A stretch of 64,000 bases of DNA, from contig NC_081415.1 in NCBI RefSeq assembly GCF_030272615.1, positions 630,643,240-630,707,239 on the forward strand, given 5' to 3'. The position numbers and the translations under genes were made by a program. Shown here in pieces: positions 47,965-60,196 of this stretch. The DNA comes from Cryptomeria japonica. Its lineage: Eukaryota; Streptophyta; Pinopsida; Cupressales; Cupressaceae. Every line of letters starts with the position of its first letter. Positions within the stretch are counted from its first letter, which is position 1. The notes beneath the pieces were generated by a model. It was not told the DNA's origin and ran no database searches. It worked only from the letters and a program-made list of their open reading frames with translations.

Positions 47965-49798
47965 CCCCCCCTTAAGTCCAAGTTAGGGGAATGCACTTAA
48001 GTCTACAATGTAACTAAGCAATGAAAGATGGGTCCCGGCTGCAAGGCCATGTTAGGTACCCATGTACAAATGCAAATGCATGCAAACCAATGCAATCTCT
48101 CATAAACGGAGAAAAAGAGAAAAACCACATGGGAAAAAACTTCCCCCCAAAAGAGAGATGATGAAAGCACACAATGCTCTCAATGATGTATGAGAAGAAC
48201 AAAATATGTGCCCCCCCCATAAGAGAGAAGAGGAGACCATGAAGCCCCCCTCAATGTAAAATCTCTTACAAATATGGTCCAATGATGTTGACCAAAATAC
48301 CTCCCCATAAGGAAGAAAGAGAGACAATGTTGCACCAATAATGTCAAAGTGTGACAAAACCAGGTACCAAGTCGATGACGATGAATCACTCGTTGCAACA
48401 AAATAAAGATCAAGCATGGAGACAACCTGCTTTGAGCATCAACTGGATACTCGTAAATAGCAGAAATACTGGTACAATCAAAGTCTCATGAGAGCCATGC
48501 ACAAATGTGTACAATCTAAGTCTCAACTGGAGCCATGCACCAAGTCTCACAAGATATTCCTAATCTACGTGTACAAGAGGATTACATCAAATATGTCATT
48601 AATGACAAGATACAAAGAGGTGTGGCACTTTATGAGAGTGGGAGTACAACATTTCTCAAGCAAGAGCATAGAACATGATATAGTGCAAATCTAGAAACAT
48701 GAAGATGATGCCACCAAAGAAGCCCTGTAGAATATTGCAGATGAAGACGCCTCTGATTAGGATGTTGCCAAGCAAAAAAATAGGAGCAATAGCCCCCCCT
48801 TGGCTGCCGGTTGGAAGCGCTGCAAGATAGTATGGTAGACAAGAAAAAACTAGTTCCCAATTTTGACTTATTCCATGATATTTTTGTTTTTAAAAGATTT
48901 TAAAAAATCCCTTAAAAACATTTATTAAAATGCCCATTAAAAAAAACTTTATTAAAATAATAAAGAAATTTTTTTAAAAAGGTGTAAGTCATTTAAAAAA
49001 AAAAAAAAATTGATATTAAAAAAACTTTAATAAAAAATTATGAAAGAAAAAAACTATTTTTTATTATTACAAAAAATTGTTTAAAATTTTTTTTTAAAAA
49101 ACAAATTAAAAAAAACATTAAAAAACTTTTTAAAAAATGTGAGGGCCTCCCGCAGGGACACCTGCAGGTCGTGCGGGCCCGCAGAGTTACCTGTGGTCGC
49201 AGGCCCCTGCAGTTACCCGTAGGTACACTGCGAGGCCGCAGGGTTGTACAAATTTGCCAATAAAAATTTCGATTTTTTTTTTTTTTTAAATGTACCCCCC
49301 TCCCCACAATTTTGGATTTTTAATTAATTAATTTTTTTAAATTCTAAAAAAAAAAAAAAATAGAAAATAATTTTTTTTCTTTAAATTTTTTTTTCAGACC
49401 TTTACCTACAAGTTCGTACGATAAGCCAGGAGGGGGAATTTTTTCAACTCGGAGGGACGGAAACCGGTTTCGACAAATTGACAGTCGATCTTTAGGTTTT
49501 TGGGCGTTCTAAGCACAATGGCAATGATGGATTTGGCCAAAAATGCTTCAAAATTGCAGATCGCTGCCGGGACAAGTCACCACCCTCCACCTTCAAATGG
49601 CTCTAGATTTGGCCTCAGATGTTGGATTTGGATGAAATAAAAGGCGAGTTTGACTTTATCAACCTCCTCAATCCAATGGTGACCTCAGATTTGACCCAAC
49701 AAGCTCCAATAATAACCTACAATAGAAAGCTCCAAAATGCAAAACCCCAAATTTCTCTCAATTGGCAAATCAAAGGCACTCCAATGGCTCTGATACCA
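47965..49798 (-). other. Internal region of the 2.8-kb element, non-coding
   Basis: Polypurine tract at the left end; the middle is C-rich on the plus strand. Poly-A/T blocks lie at 48900-49130 and 49268-49395, with a GC-rich block at 49140-49250 of repeated CCGCAG/CCTGCAG phrases between them. Frames such as 48014-48425 and 49038-49307 are not genes. Confidence 0.6.
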
Positions 49799-50294
49799 TG
49801 TGATAATTTGCCAAGATCTAGAGGCAATGGAAAGCACAAATAAGAGAGAACAAAATAGATGATAGGAATAAACTGTATTCTATCAAGATGAAAATACTGA
49901 TCAACTGGATCATCAAGTATTGTTTTATACAATGTAGATGAGCCTGCTTATATAGGCAAGGCTATATGGATATGTGAGCACACAAACATGACATTTGGCT
50001 CAATAAGAAACAAGGGTAGGTAGGAAATAGGTGTGGTAGGTAGGAGAAACAATAAAATATTCCACATGAGGTGGATCACCCACTAAAGGTGGAATCATCA
50101 CTCCACAATAAGTGGATATGATAGAGTAGTAACAAGATCACACCATAAAAGGTGAAAATTCTCCTACACACACTATCCCAAAGTGGCACAAACACCCAAG
50201 TGTCTCATACCCAAACTACTATGAAATGCATTATCTTAAGTAAACTTAAGTAAGGTGTAATAATATCCATCATGAATAATTAATTACACCAACA
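49799..50294 (-). repeat. 5' LTR of the 2.8-kb element
   Basis: Ends next to the initiator-Met primer site (49787-49798). Same TATA position as the other LTR (49945-49960). Confidence 0.9.
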
Positions 50295-50548
50295 ACTACC
50301 TTACAAAGATATTCGGACTACAATCTGGTTAAGATGAACTGAAAAGATAGCATTTGCTAATGCCTGATGGTAGTTCCGATTAAGCACATTTCTCTGTCCT
50401 GCAACAATCTCAGCTCAATACACCACACTGAAAGATGAATTCACTTATTCACACATACACCACTCTCTAATAATGTAGACACAACCACAACACCCAAATT
50501 ACATGAATATTACACCTATTTATACAAATCATCAACCTTGACTACGAG

Positions 50549-50816
50549 TGTTTTCCCCGTAGGGTGTCAAGTTAAGACATTGCATAAATGGCAAAAGTCC
50601 ACAGAATATATGGAACTCACAAGTGTTTTATTGATTCATAATAAGCTAGTACATACAATGATAGCAATATGTTCGACTACAATAGCATGTCCAAAGACTA
50701 GAAACAGATACAATATAAAGGAGTCTGGTCAATTACCCGGTGCCAACTGCCGACAACCGACGAGTTAACTGTCGATGCTAACACAATTTACCTTAATGCT
50801 TAATTACCCGACAACA
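50549..50816 (-). repeat. 3' LTR of the Gypsy element
   Basis: 268 bp, same length as 60197-60464. Confidence 0.95.
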
Positions 50817-50989
50817 TCATCCCCCCCAAAAAGAAATGTCATCTTCGGACGACAAACAACCAAAATGGGAATGATGTACAATCAAAACTGAAACCCAAAA
50901 CAACAAATCACTGGGGAAGGTCGTCTCCAGACGACTTACAACAAAATGGGGAATACATTGCTTACTACAGAACCCAAAATAAAAAACTA

Positions 50990-53345
50990 AGGGGGGTGCA
51001 GAGGCCATCCTTGATGAAGAAGGCACCGGTGGTGGTGTAGCAGTGGACGCCAATCACCCACGCAACTTGTACACTTGCTCCGTCCTCCTCTTCAGATCTT
51101 GTTCTACCACCATCTGTCACTCCATTGCAGTCTTTACCATATAGGTTGCCTCCAACACCTCCTTATCCTTCTTGTCCAGGCTCTCCGGTGCATTGACCAA
51201 TCGAGTCTCCAAATGCACTCTGGATGCCCTTTCCTCTTCCAGCTGCATAACCAAGGCAAACTTATTTGCTACCAGAATGTCCATCGTTGTCCGAGTTTGT
51301 GCCATGGTAGCCTCAACCTCCCGAAACCTGGCAGTTAGCTCCTCCCGAGCCATCACTGCTGCTACGCGCAAAGCCTCAGCTATGGATGCCATGTGTTGTT
51401 TCCTCTAGAGCTCAAGATAGCCTTCGCGGAAGTCCTACTCCACTTCTCTCAATAAGGACTGCATCCGGGTCTCGCCAACCCCCTCAGTGAGGAGCCAAGC
51501 CTCTAGCATCCCCAGGTTCTTTGTCTCAGGCCACCCAACAGACTCAAAACACCTCCCAAACTCTTCTCTGCATCTGGTGCAGGCAAAGGTCAACAACCTC
51601 TCCATCCCCTTGACCATGGCGACATCCTCTTGGAGTCCCGCAGATGTCACAAGCCACTATGCTCCTAAATTCATCTCGACAATGAACTGCTCAAACTCTC
51701 CGGCACCTTGTTGTACTCCCACAGGCACCCCCTCCTCTCTGTAAGGACTGGTTACTACATCCACCGGGGGTGATGCAGCCCTCTGAAGCACCCTATTTCT
51801 CAGAGAACTCCCTTCCTCGAGATCAATGATATCTAAGGAATGCATCTCCCTGCCTAGAGAAAGAGTGGCCTCCCCTATAGGTGCCACGGGTGTGAGCTGG
51901 TAACAACTCAACCAGGGGCTGAGGTCATAATGGAGAGTGCCTGCTTCCATCATTACCTCCTTCATATAACCTGGTACACCCAACACATCCTGCTCCATGG
52001 AAGCCCCTGTACTCGCCAAGATACCTGGCCCATCTTGTTGAACTGAGGCCACCCCAGAGTCGATTCCTGATGTGGTCTTGACCCTCGGTGGTGTCATAGC
52101 TATCGTCACCCGAGGCTGCCCAAAGCTAGGTACTGGCACCGTGGTGACTACGCTGACTCTCTCGAATGACCGTGGCACTGCCAATTGACAAGTCTCTGAT
52201 AAGCGTGCTGGTGTAAAGTGGACCCAAGCCTAGTGTGATGCTAGAACTGACCCTTCTGTACCTGTCAATTCCACTACCTCCTCTTCAGGCAACTGGTTAC
52301 CCCCTCTACCTGCCAACCGAAAGCTCCCTCCACTCACCTCGGAGGTGTTTGTGGATTCCTCCCTGCCGCTATTAGCATCCTCCTCTGCGTCAGACTCTTC
52401 TGTGTCGCTATGTTTCTAACATGGCAGGCTTCTTCCTTTTTGTGCCCAGATGTGCCTCTGTGCCATGTGCCAAGACATCCAAGTGCGACCAGTAGAATAT
52501 AGGTAGTTGGTCTGGTGCAACATCACCTTGTGGCTCCAATAGCTGTGAACCTGGGGTGATCTACGTACAGACTGCATCGAGAAATAACCCAATGGCATGA
52601 TGTGGCATGTAAAATTTCTTTTACCATAGAGTCATGAACTCGTCCATCCTATCCGCCAGCAATGATGCCCAATCATACACCACCCCATTGTGTAGCCCAT
52701 TCATCAACACTATTTGAGCAATAGCTATGTCAGATGCGCGACTGGCACTTGTAAGGTGACTCTTTACTATGGACAACAGGCATCACCATACTCCCTTAGC
52801 CAAAAATGTTTTATTGACCCCCCTACTCTTACATGCACTTTTCAGGCTATCTTTTTCTCCCTACGTGAGGTTATCCCGCAACATCAACTGTAGCAAGGTG
52901 GCACAGTTTTCTGGAGTGATTTTCTGTGAAGTATCAATTTTTTTCCCTTTCAACCCTGGTATGCCAAACACCTTGCTGAACTCGCTTGCCATGAAAGAAA
53001 TAGTTATATGTTGGTGTTGATAGTCAAATACAGACTGGTGGCGGTGTCTATCATAGCTTCCAATCATGGCATGCAAAACCACCTCAAAATATTTTATGCA
53101 GAAAACTGGCATTTGGACAGCCCAATGTACTTGTGCCTGACAAAGATTTTTCTTTATCAGATCATCGTGAGGTGTCTTCGCCCACCAATTCCTGTAGTCT
53201 ATTCCATTAAGACCCTCGAACACAATATTGTTCGTTGTTACCTCTTCCTTGTCCTTTGTCGACTGGGTTTTTGGACGATGCTTCCTTCTTTTCTGACTGT
53301 TGCTCATCCTGAGGTTGCCTGCAATACGCACACCAGATGGCAAAA
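50990..53345 (-). pseudogene. Gypsy third ORF (env position), PMD-like N-terminus
   Basis: Downstream of integrase and in the same sense. An N-terminal block (53343-52861) is basic at its start (SQKRRKHRPK) and contains FMASEFSKVFGIPG. A continuation (about 52860-52560) holds ASDIAIAQIVLMNG and DWASLLADRMDEF with stops. Low-complexity Pro/Ser/Val-rich part follows (52184-51657), then a helical, charged C-terminus (51650-51435 and 51392-51117) that could be a coiled coil (LVMQLEEERASRVHLETRL). It has no signal peptide or membrane anchor, so it is not a classical envelope. The layout and the VFGIP motif match the LTR-A/LTR-B protein (AYLAEDAIVEVFGIP), suggesting a common origin. Several frameshifts; inactive. 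Confidence 0.6.
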
Positions 53346-53550
53346 CTCGCTTGCTTGTGTCTGCACTTGATTCTGAAGTTCTACACCCTCCCTATAACTT
53401 GTCCTTTGTCGACTGGGTTTTTGGACGATGCTTCCTGCTTTTTTGACTACTGCTCATCCCGTGGCTGCCTGTAATATGCACACCAAATGGCAAAACTTGC
53501 TTGCCTATGTCTGCACTTGATTCTGAAGTTCTTCACCCTCCTTGTAACTT
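53251..53550 (-). repeat. 150-bp tandem duplication at the start of the third ORF
   Basis: GTCCTTTGTCGACTGGG begins at 53251 and again at 53401. Both units run to 'ctt.taactt', with about a dozen differences. The unit is exactly 50 codons long, so it would keep the frame. Confidence 0.85.
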
Positions 53551-54100
53551 GTCTTCTAACAGCTGCAACCATTTTCTCCAATCTGCCTTATTCTTGTTTG
53601 CGTCTATTGATTCCAGATTAATTCTCTTAATCTGCTTTTATAGCTTTAACTTTCATGCATGTGTTACGCCCTTCCTTCCAAATGTCAATGTATGGTGTAC
53701 GAATGTGGCATGCGGTGTACTATGGCGTGTGGTGTATGGTGGTGTGTGGTGTACTGTCCTCCTTCCCTGATTCCTTTCTGTTTGCGATTTATATTTATTT
53801 TTTTACTTGCATCGTGGGGTATATATGGTTTGTGCGGGGGCACCTGCCTCAGCGCATGGTGGCCACGTGGTGCCACCGCACGGTGGGCACGTGAGCTCCA
53901 TCGCATGGTGGATGCATGGCCCCACCGTACGATGCACTTTTTCCCTTTTTCGGGCTATATGGTCACCTGTCGCATGGACTCGTATGACCGTACATTTTTT
54001 ATTTTATTTTTAATGACTATTTCTTCAGGAGGAGGATTCGGGATCGGTCGCCCGTCTCTGTTCGTGGTAATGTTTTAATTTCGACCCATTGATGGCGTCT
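53551..54100 (-). other. Gypsy spacer between integrase and third ORF
   Basis: Contains GT-rich sequence (53690-53760) and GC-rich imperfect repeats (53830-53940, phrases like GGTGGNCACGTG). No protein is recognised. Frames here on the plus strand are chance. Confidence 0.5.
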
Positions 54101-55480
54101 GGAATCTCCTTCCCATCGAGCATCCACAACTTAATCTCCCCATTGGCATTGACCTCGCATACCTTGAAGGGGCCTAGTCATCGTACTTTAAATTTTTCGG
54201 GTTTGATTTTGTTCCTCCCATTGAATTTCAACACTAATTGCCCTGGAGTAAACTTCATTCGCCTAAGATGCTTGTCGTGCCAGACCTTCCATCTTTGCTG
54301 GGCTGCCTCTGTGGCCCATTGTGCCATCATTCTTTTTTTGTCCAGCTTGCTCAAGGCATACAACCGCTCTCGGAGACTCTCCATGTCACCTAGTATGTTG
54401 TCAATGGTGATCCGAAGACTCGACACCATGGATTCCATTGGAACTAGTGCTTCCTACTCGAACATTAGCTGGAAGGGGGTCTATCCTGTGGTGACCTTAT
54501 ACGTCATCCGGTATGCCCACAGTACCGACAGTAAGCATTCCTCCCAGTCTTCCTTCTCCACTCTGCAAGACTTGTAAATCACAGACAATTATTTTGTTTG
54601 TCACCTCGGCTTGCCTGTTCGCCCAAGGATAGTAGGGGCTTGATAAGGAGTGGAATATCTTGAACTCTGTCATGACCAACTAGATTATATGATTGACAAA
54701 ATGTCCTCCTCGGTCACTCGTCAATTGGATTGGAATCCTGTACCGTGTAATGATTTGCTCGTAGATAAACCTTGCCGTACCGACGACCGAATTGTCTGGC
54801 AGAGCTCATGCCTCGACCCACTTGGTCAAGTATTACGTGGCCACCATGATGTATTTGCACCATCAGGCTTGACTTTCCTTCAAAGGTCCAATGAAATCCA
54901 TCCCCCATCATTCAAACAGTTATTGGGCATTGGATGGGTTGACGGGCATAAAATCCCTCTTCAGCGGCCTCTCCGCCCGTTGGCACATGTCACAACTTGT
55001 CACCCACTCCTGGGCATCATTGTGTAGTGTCGGCCACCATAGCCCTACCAATAGAAATTTCCTGGTCGTGGTGTCAAGCCCCATGTGCCCTCCTACCGAA
55101 CCTTCATGTGCTTCTTGTAAAACACCTTGAATTTCTTCCTCCAGGACACATCGCTGTAGGACCCGGTGAGGTCCCATTTTATACAAAAGGCCATTAATGA
55201 GTTGAAACGTCTTACTCCTTAGTATGAGCTTCCTTCACTCCCCTGGTGGCATCTCTTTAGGGAATTGTGATGTTGACAGATATTCCCCGATGCTTGTGTA
55301 CCAGGCAGGAAGAACGGCAATGCAGAATAAGTGGGCATCCGGGAAGTCTTCATTTACTCCTTCCATCGGTTCCCCTGACTTGATTCTAGATAGCTGGTTG
55401 GCTATCACATGGCTTTTTCCAGGTCGTACAATAATGTTGAATGTAAACTCTTGCAGTAGCAGTAGCCATTGGCTGATTCA
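54101..55480 (-). pseudogene. Gypsy integrase
   Basis: Zinc-binding HHCC region in 55186-54920 (HEGSVGGHMG ... CDMCQRAERP). The catalytic core follows with GMDFIGP, TSDRGGHFVNH (second Asp) and SPYYPWANRQAEVTNK (Glu), and a basic C-terminal part (54438-54178, KRMMAQWATEAAQQRW). Multiple stops and at least two frameshifts. It would join element DNA to the host genome. The C-terminus shows no chromodomain, in line with a non-chromovirus. Confidence 0.85.
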
Positions 55481-55483
55481 CCC

Positions 55484-56738
55484 CTAAATGATTAGCTTAT
55501 TCACCAGGTACATTAACGCCTGGTGGTCCACATAGAATGTGAACGGCATGGCCAGTAAGTAATGTCTAAACTTTTGGATGGAGTACATCATCCCCAGGGC
55601 TTCCCTCTCTATCATGCTATAGTTTTTTTCTGCCTTTGATAGGAGTCTACTCGCAAAGTACACCGGGTGATCTAGCCCGTGATCGCCAACCCGCGCCAGT
55701 GTGGCCCCTATGGCAAAATTTGATGTGTCGACGTGTACATGGAACTCTTTGTCCCAATTTGGATATGTCAGGATTGGCGCACCTACCAACTGTGACTTTA
55801 CTTCTTGGAAGGCTTCTTCTTGAGTCATCCCCCATGCGTACCATTCACCTCTCCTCGTCAGCTTGTACAGAGGGCAGGATACTTGAGCAATTTTTTTGAT
55901 AAACCACCTATAATACCCTATGTGTCCTAGGAAGGATTTGACTCCCGTGACATCTGTCGGTGCCTCCATTTCCACTATCACCCGAATCTTGTCTGGGTCA
56001 GTCTTGAGTCCAACCTTACACACTATGTGTCCTAACAGCTTCCCTTGAGGCACCATGAATTTGCATTTTTTGGGATTGAGTGCTAGGAGAGCTCGCCTGC
56101 ATCTCTCCATGCATTCACCAAGTGTGGCCAGATGTGCATCTTGGTTACTGTAGATGGACTAGTCGTCAAGGAACACCCTGAAGTTCCCTACTGACATCTT
56201 GTCAAATATGTGCAGGATTATCCGCTCGAATATCGTTGGCGCATTGCATAACCCGAATGACATTTGGTTATACACGTACACGCCATCTTCCACTACGAAG
56301 GTCATTTTTAATTTGTCCTCTTTGGCAATGGATATCTAGTTATACCCAGAAAATCCATCCATAAATGAATAAATTTCATGACCAGCCACTTCCTCCAAGA
56401 TGCTATCCGTAAATGGTGTTGGAAATAGGTCCTTTATGGTGACCGCATTAAGGCATCTGAAATCCACGCAGATTCGGATATGGTTTGCCTCCTTTTTAAG
56501 GGATATCACTATGGGCGACACCCACTCGCTGGTCTGCACTTTAAAAATAATCCTGGCTTCGAGCATATGTTCGATTTCATCATTCACTCTCACAACATAG
56601 TTTTTATTCATTCTGTATGGCCTCTTCTGTATAGGTATGACCCTAGGTATGAGTGAAATTTGGTGTACGCACAATTCTAGCAATACCCCTTTGAGGTCCT
56701 TGTACATCCATGCGAATACATCCTTGTATTCCATGAAT
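55484..56738 (-). pseudogene. Gypsy reverse transcriptase and RNase H
   Basis: The RT starts near 56734 (FAWMYKDLKG). It holds PYRMNKN, ICVDFRCLNAVT, FSGYN-stop-ISIA, FGLCNAPTIFERI, and the catalytic box FLDD followed by a stop where a Trp or similar residue is usual. Then come NPKKCKFMVPQGKLLGHIV, FLGHIGYYRWFI and the connection YASRLLSKAEKNYS (as YFASRLLS), and RNase H (HVDTSNFAIGATLA ... FYVDHQALMYL). All pieces lie in one frame; two visible stops are TAG. The product is dead, but domain order and motifs are clear. Confidence 0.95.
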
Positions 56739-57199
56739 TTTAAACGCGATGACTTTCAGGACTAGATTCCAGTCGTCACCAACCAGGATGTTCCTTGACT
56801 CTACTTTTGTGCTAAGGTTTGTAGGTTTTACGAACTCTTCGTACCGGATTGGTTTCATCATATCAAACCTATGAGATGGTGTCTCATTGATAGGAGCATC
56901 CCCTTCCATGTATTCCTTGTACGCTGGCGGAAATTCATTTTTCATCTGGCTCCTCGTTAACCTGCAACATGTTGCACCCATACAGCAGCTCATAGTCTTC
57001 CATTTGTGAGTGGAAGAGCCCATTAAGGAAATCGGTCTCATCTTCCAAATATCCTTGGATTCCCAGGACGCCTTCCTCATCCGGTTCCCTTCCATACTTT
57101 CCTTCATCAACTCCATCCTCGTCGTCTGATTCTGATTCTAACGCAAGTTCTTCACTCACGAGTTGTGTTTTTAGGTCGATAATAAATTTTCACCTGACT

Positions 57200-57620
57200 T
57201 TCTCCATGGACAACATGTTACGCTTCCAGTTGTGATTCGCTCTAGCTGTCACCAACCACCCTCTTCCAAGAATGGCGTTGTATCCTTTCTTCGCGAGCGG
57301 AATCACCACGAAGTTGAGGATAAATGGTTGTGTCCCAATGGTCACTTGTTGCGCCATAAGAATTCCAAGAGGTTTGATACCATGTTGATCCGCTCTCAGT
57401 AAGTTGAAGGTTGATGGCCACAGTGTCGGCTTGCCAAGCTTCTTCTAGGTTTCTTTTGGAAGCACATTCACTCCTGACCCGTCGTCGACAATGGTGTCAG
57501 TCAAAATGGTGCCAAGTATTCTCATTTCTACCACCGTCGGGTGCCGACCACTGTATAGTGTCAGGACCAATGGGTATGTTGGTGTTCCGCCAAGAACATC
57601 TGTATTCCGGGTCACCTAAC
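57200..57620 (-). pseudogene. Gypsy aspartic protease
   Basis: Minus-strand translation reads ILTDTIVDDGSGVNVLP, the protease active-site loop (DDGSG in place of the usual D-S/T-G), and then GYNAILGRGWL, the C-terminal protease motif. A stop lies between them. An acidic linker (57159-56935, SEELALESESDDEDG) joins it to RT. Confidence 0.75.
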
Positions 57621-59560
57621 TCTGTGGAGTTACTTGCACCATATGTAGGAGTGTCATACATAATTGTGGCATCATTTCCAAGAGGTCCTTCATCTTCACA
57701 GGTACTTCAATCTGCAACATTTGATTCAGGATATTTTCCTCAGCCTCAGAGCGGGAAGTACTTGCCACTTTCTGAGTGTTCCCTTGTGCCAACATTTCCT
57801 TCGCCACTTCAGCCTTCCCCTCTAGTGCCCGCTGCTTCTCCATGCGAGGGTCTGGGTATGTGGCCTTCTTTGCCTGTGACTGTGTGATTGCCAATACCCG
57901 TTCCTCCATCTTGTCAATGTTGAGAAGGTTCACTCCAGACTTTGGGCAAGTTCCATCATCGCGGTCTCCAAGCCCACACCATTTGCATAGTTTTTGTGGA
58001 GTTTCTTCTGCGGTGCATTCCCTGGCAAAGTGGCCCCATTGATTGTAGGCTCGACACTGGATCATTGGTCATCCTTTTGCATCATATTGGATCCGGCTCC
58101 TATTATTATTGTTATTATTGGTCTTCCCCCCTTGCGGGTTGTTTCGGTATCCTCCAGATGATGCATTATGGTTGGCGGTTTGCGAAGTTCCGGTGGCCAA
58201 CTGCTCATGTGAAGAGAACTTGTTAGCTCCTAGTTTTCATATTGTAGGGACATTCCTTTGTCAAATGTCCGACAATCTGACAAATGTCATAGAAATCCTT
58301 CTTGGGGCAGGACCCCTTGGTGTGTCTGTCACTCCTACAGTCCGTACACCACATGTTGTTTTCTTCTGTCTTACTTGTACTCCCCTTCATGGCTTTGAAT
58401 TCTTTCAGCATTCGTTCCATATCCTTTTGGAGCGTGTGCACCTTTTTACTTGATTCACCACCGCTGTTGCTTTCCTCGTTAGAGTCTTCATCATTGTCGG
58501 ATGAGGATTTATTACTTTTCTTCTTCTTTGACATTTTGTGTTCGCTCTTGAGGTCCATTGCCCTATTATAGGCATTGTCATATGATGTCGGGGGTACAAT
58601 TTTCATCTTCTTCCGTAGGGAGGATTTCAAGCCTTCAACGAACCATCATTTCTTCAACCCATCTGTGGGTTGGCTTTCCATTTTACCCAGTAATTCCTTC
58701 AACCTCTGGCTATATGCCCATACTGTCTCCTTGGGACCTTGTTTGGTACTTTATATCTCGGCTATGATTTCATTGTCATCACGGAGCAACCAAAACTCCT
58801 CCTTGAATTCCTTCTGTAGATTGGCCCATGTGGCCACTTTTTGCTTGTCAACATCAGAGTACCAATCTATGGCAACTCCACGTAATGTGGCTGGGAACTG
58901 CTGTACCCACTCATCCTGGTTCGTCGCTCCGTTGGCGGACCAAATAGTTTCATATGTACGATAGTGCCATACGAGGTCTTTCTTGTTGTCCCCTATGAAC
59001 TTTGGCAATTTCTGTTTACTTGCCATCCCATCGCTGGGTCTCACTCCTCTGATGCCTTGTGTGCTTGTGCCTGGTGATCCTCTGCCTCTGCCTCCTGCAC
59101 CTGACCCTCCACTCATGGGTCCTCTGGAGAAGGTTGCTGACCCCAAACCAAACAAATTGCCTCCCGTACGATACCCTTGTGTTCCCTCGGTACCTTTGAC
59201 CATACCGTCACCTTCAGTCATCTCCCTCTAGTTGTCCTCTAAAATGGACAAGTTCTTTAGTAGGTCTCTGGTAGCGTTGATCAAGTTTAGATTTTGCCTT
59301 GTTTTTTCCACCAACTCTTCGCGACTTCTTATCCTATAGTGGTATTCTGGCGAACTGTAGAGTTCTCCTTCGGCACCCTCTGTGACTTCTTCTAGGTTCC
59401 CTTTGGGCAACCCTACAACAGTGTAGAGAGTGTAATTCTCTCCATCTATCTCTACCTCTACAACCTCTGTGACACCTCCTGGGTTCCCTTCAAGCAACCC
59501 CTCGGTCGGTCGTTCGTTGGCAAGCTGCCTTAGCCTACGCCTCCGTTCTGTTGTCTAAGA
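57621..59560 (-). pseudogene. Gypsy gag with several degenerate zinc knuckles
   Basis: Capsid-like core in 59221-58751 (YETIWSANGATNQDEWVQQF, GVAIDWYSDVDKQ, NLQKEFKEEF), matching the plant retrotransposon gag domain. It is preceded in the same frame by an acidic N-terminus (59497-59231) after one TAG. Nucleocapsid part: CTDCRSDRHTKGSC; YDICQIVGHLTKEC, where the first Cys reads Tyr; CRAYNQWGHFAREC, where the second Cys reads Tyr; and CKWCGLGDRDDGTC. There is a frameshift between 58223 and 58065. Confidence 0.85.
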
Positions 59561-59781
59561 TTCAACGCTCTTTGTGCCACTTCCCATTCGTCACTTTGTA
59601 TCTTTTTATTTTTGTCTTTATTTAGTATATTGGGCATAAATCACTTCTGTACACAACAAGCACATACCATGTACACAACCAAAAAAAACTTTTATTACTT
59701 CATCCCTCGTACATAATGTATGTCACTGACATACTCATTACAATGGGGGTGTTCTTATTTATTCTCTCTGACCGTCAGAGT

Positions 59782-60021
59782 TCATGTATTGCACTCATCT
59801 TCTTGGCGCTCCCTAAATTCCCGTAGAATTTGTTGCCATTGGTTCTCTCGGTAGATGTCTTCCCTTCGGTTCTGGAGAGACAAAAATCCTTGTGCCAAAA
59901 GGTTAGGCAGTTCGCTCATCAACCGATTCACACCGGGGCTTACTTTGAGCGAACTCCACACAGCATCTTCTAGGACATCTTTGGTGGTGGCTTCCCTCTG
60001 TATGTGTGTTTTGATTGCCAA
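59782..60021 (-). CDS. Small ORF at the Gypsy 5' end, unknown
   Basis: 79 codons upstream of gag in a different frame, helical and charged (SLQNRREDIYRENQWQQIL). It may be a detached gag N-terminus or a leader peptide. There is no recognised domain. Confidence 0.3.
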   Translation of the reverse strand: MAIKTHIQREATTKDVLEDAVWSSLKVSPGVNRLMSELPNLLAQGFLSLQNRREDIYRENQWQQILREFRERQEDECNT

Positions 60022-60179
60022 CTATAGGATGCAGGAGAAATCCTTCGTGAGTGTCTTTTCCCCCTCGAACAATTCTTCAGGTTCTCTGTCAAGGTCACTC
60101 GTTCCTTCTGGTAATGGTTGTCCCATTATTCGTGTGCCATGTAATACATGCTTTTCCCCGTTGCTCCCAGGTTTTTACT

Positions 60180-60196
60180 TAGGCAGCGATGCCAAA
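60180..60196 (-). other. Gypsy primer binding site (tRNA-Asp-like)
   Basis: Immediately after the 5' LTR the minus strand reads TTTGGCATCGCTGCC. It agrees with the tRNA-Asp-type site TGGCGCCGTTGCC at most positions. Confidence 0.6.

Larger units (their letters stand above)
47468..50294 (-). mobile_element. 2.8-kb non-autonomous LTR retrotransposon
   Basis: LTRs at 47468-47964 and 49799-50294 (about 496 bp; plus-strand ends TGTGA(G/T)AATTTGCC and TTACACCAACA) are flanked by exact ACTAC duplications at 47463-47467 and 50295-50299. Immediately inside the right LTR the minus strand reads TGGTATCAGAGCC, the classical primer site for initiator tRNA-Met. Inside the left LTR lies a polypurine tract TTAAGGGGGGG (minus strand). 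Sense is therefore minus. The 1.8-kb interior has no gag or pol, so it must be moved by another element. It sits inside the Copia-like solo LTR. Confidence 0.92.

Noticed and set aside
48014-48425. Overlapping minus-strand hydrophobic frames
   Set aside because: They lie within the non-coding interior of the 2.8-kb element and result from its C-rich/A-rich composition.
50990-53345. Retroviral envelope gene
   Set aside because: It has the position of env, but no signal peptide, transmembrane anchor or cleavage site is visible.
57411-58453. Plus-strand frames opposite gag and protease
   Set aside because: They are antisense shadows of the Gypsy coding region with no domain of their own.
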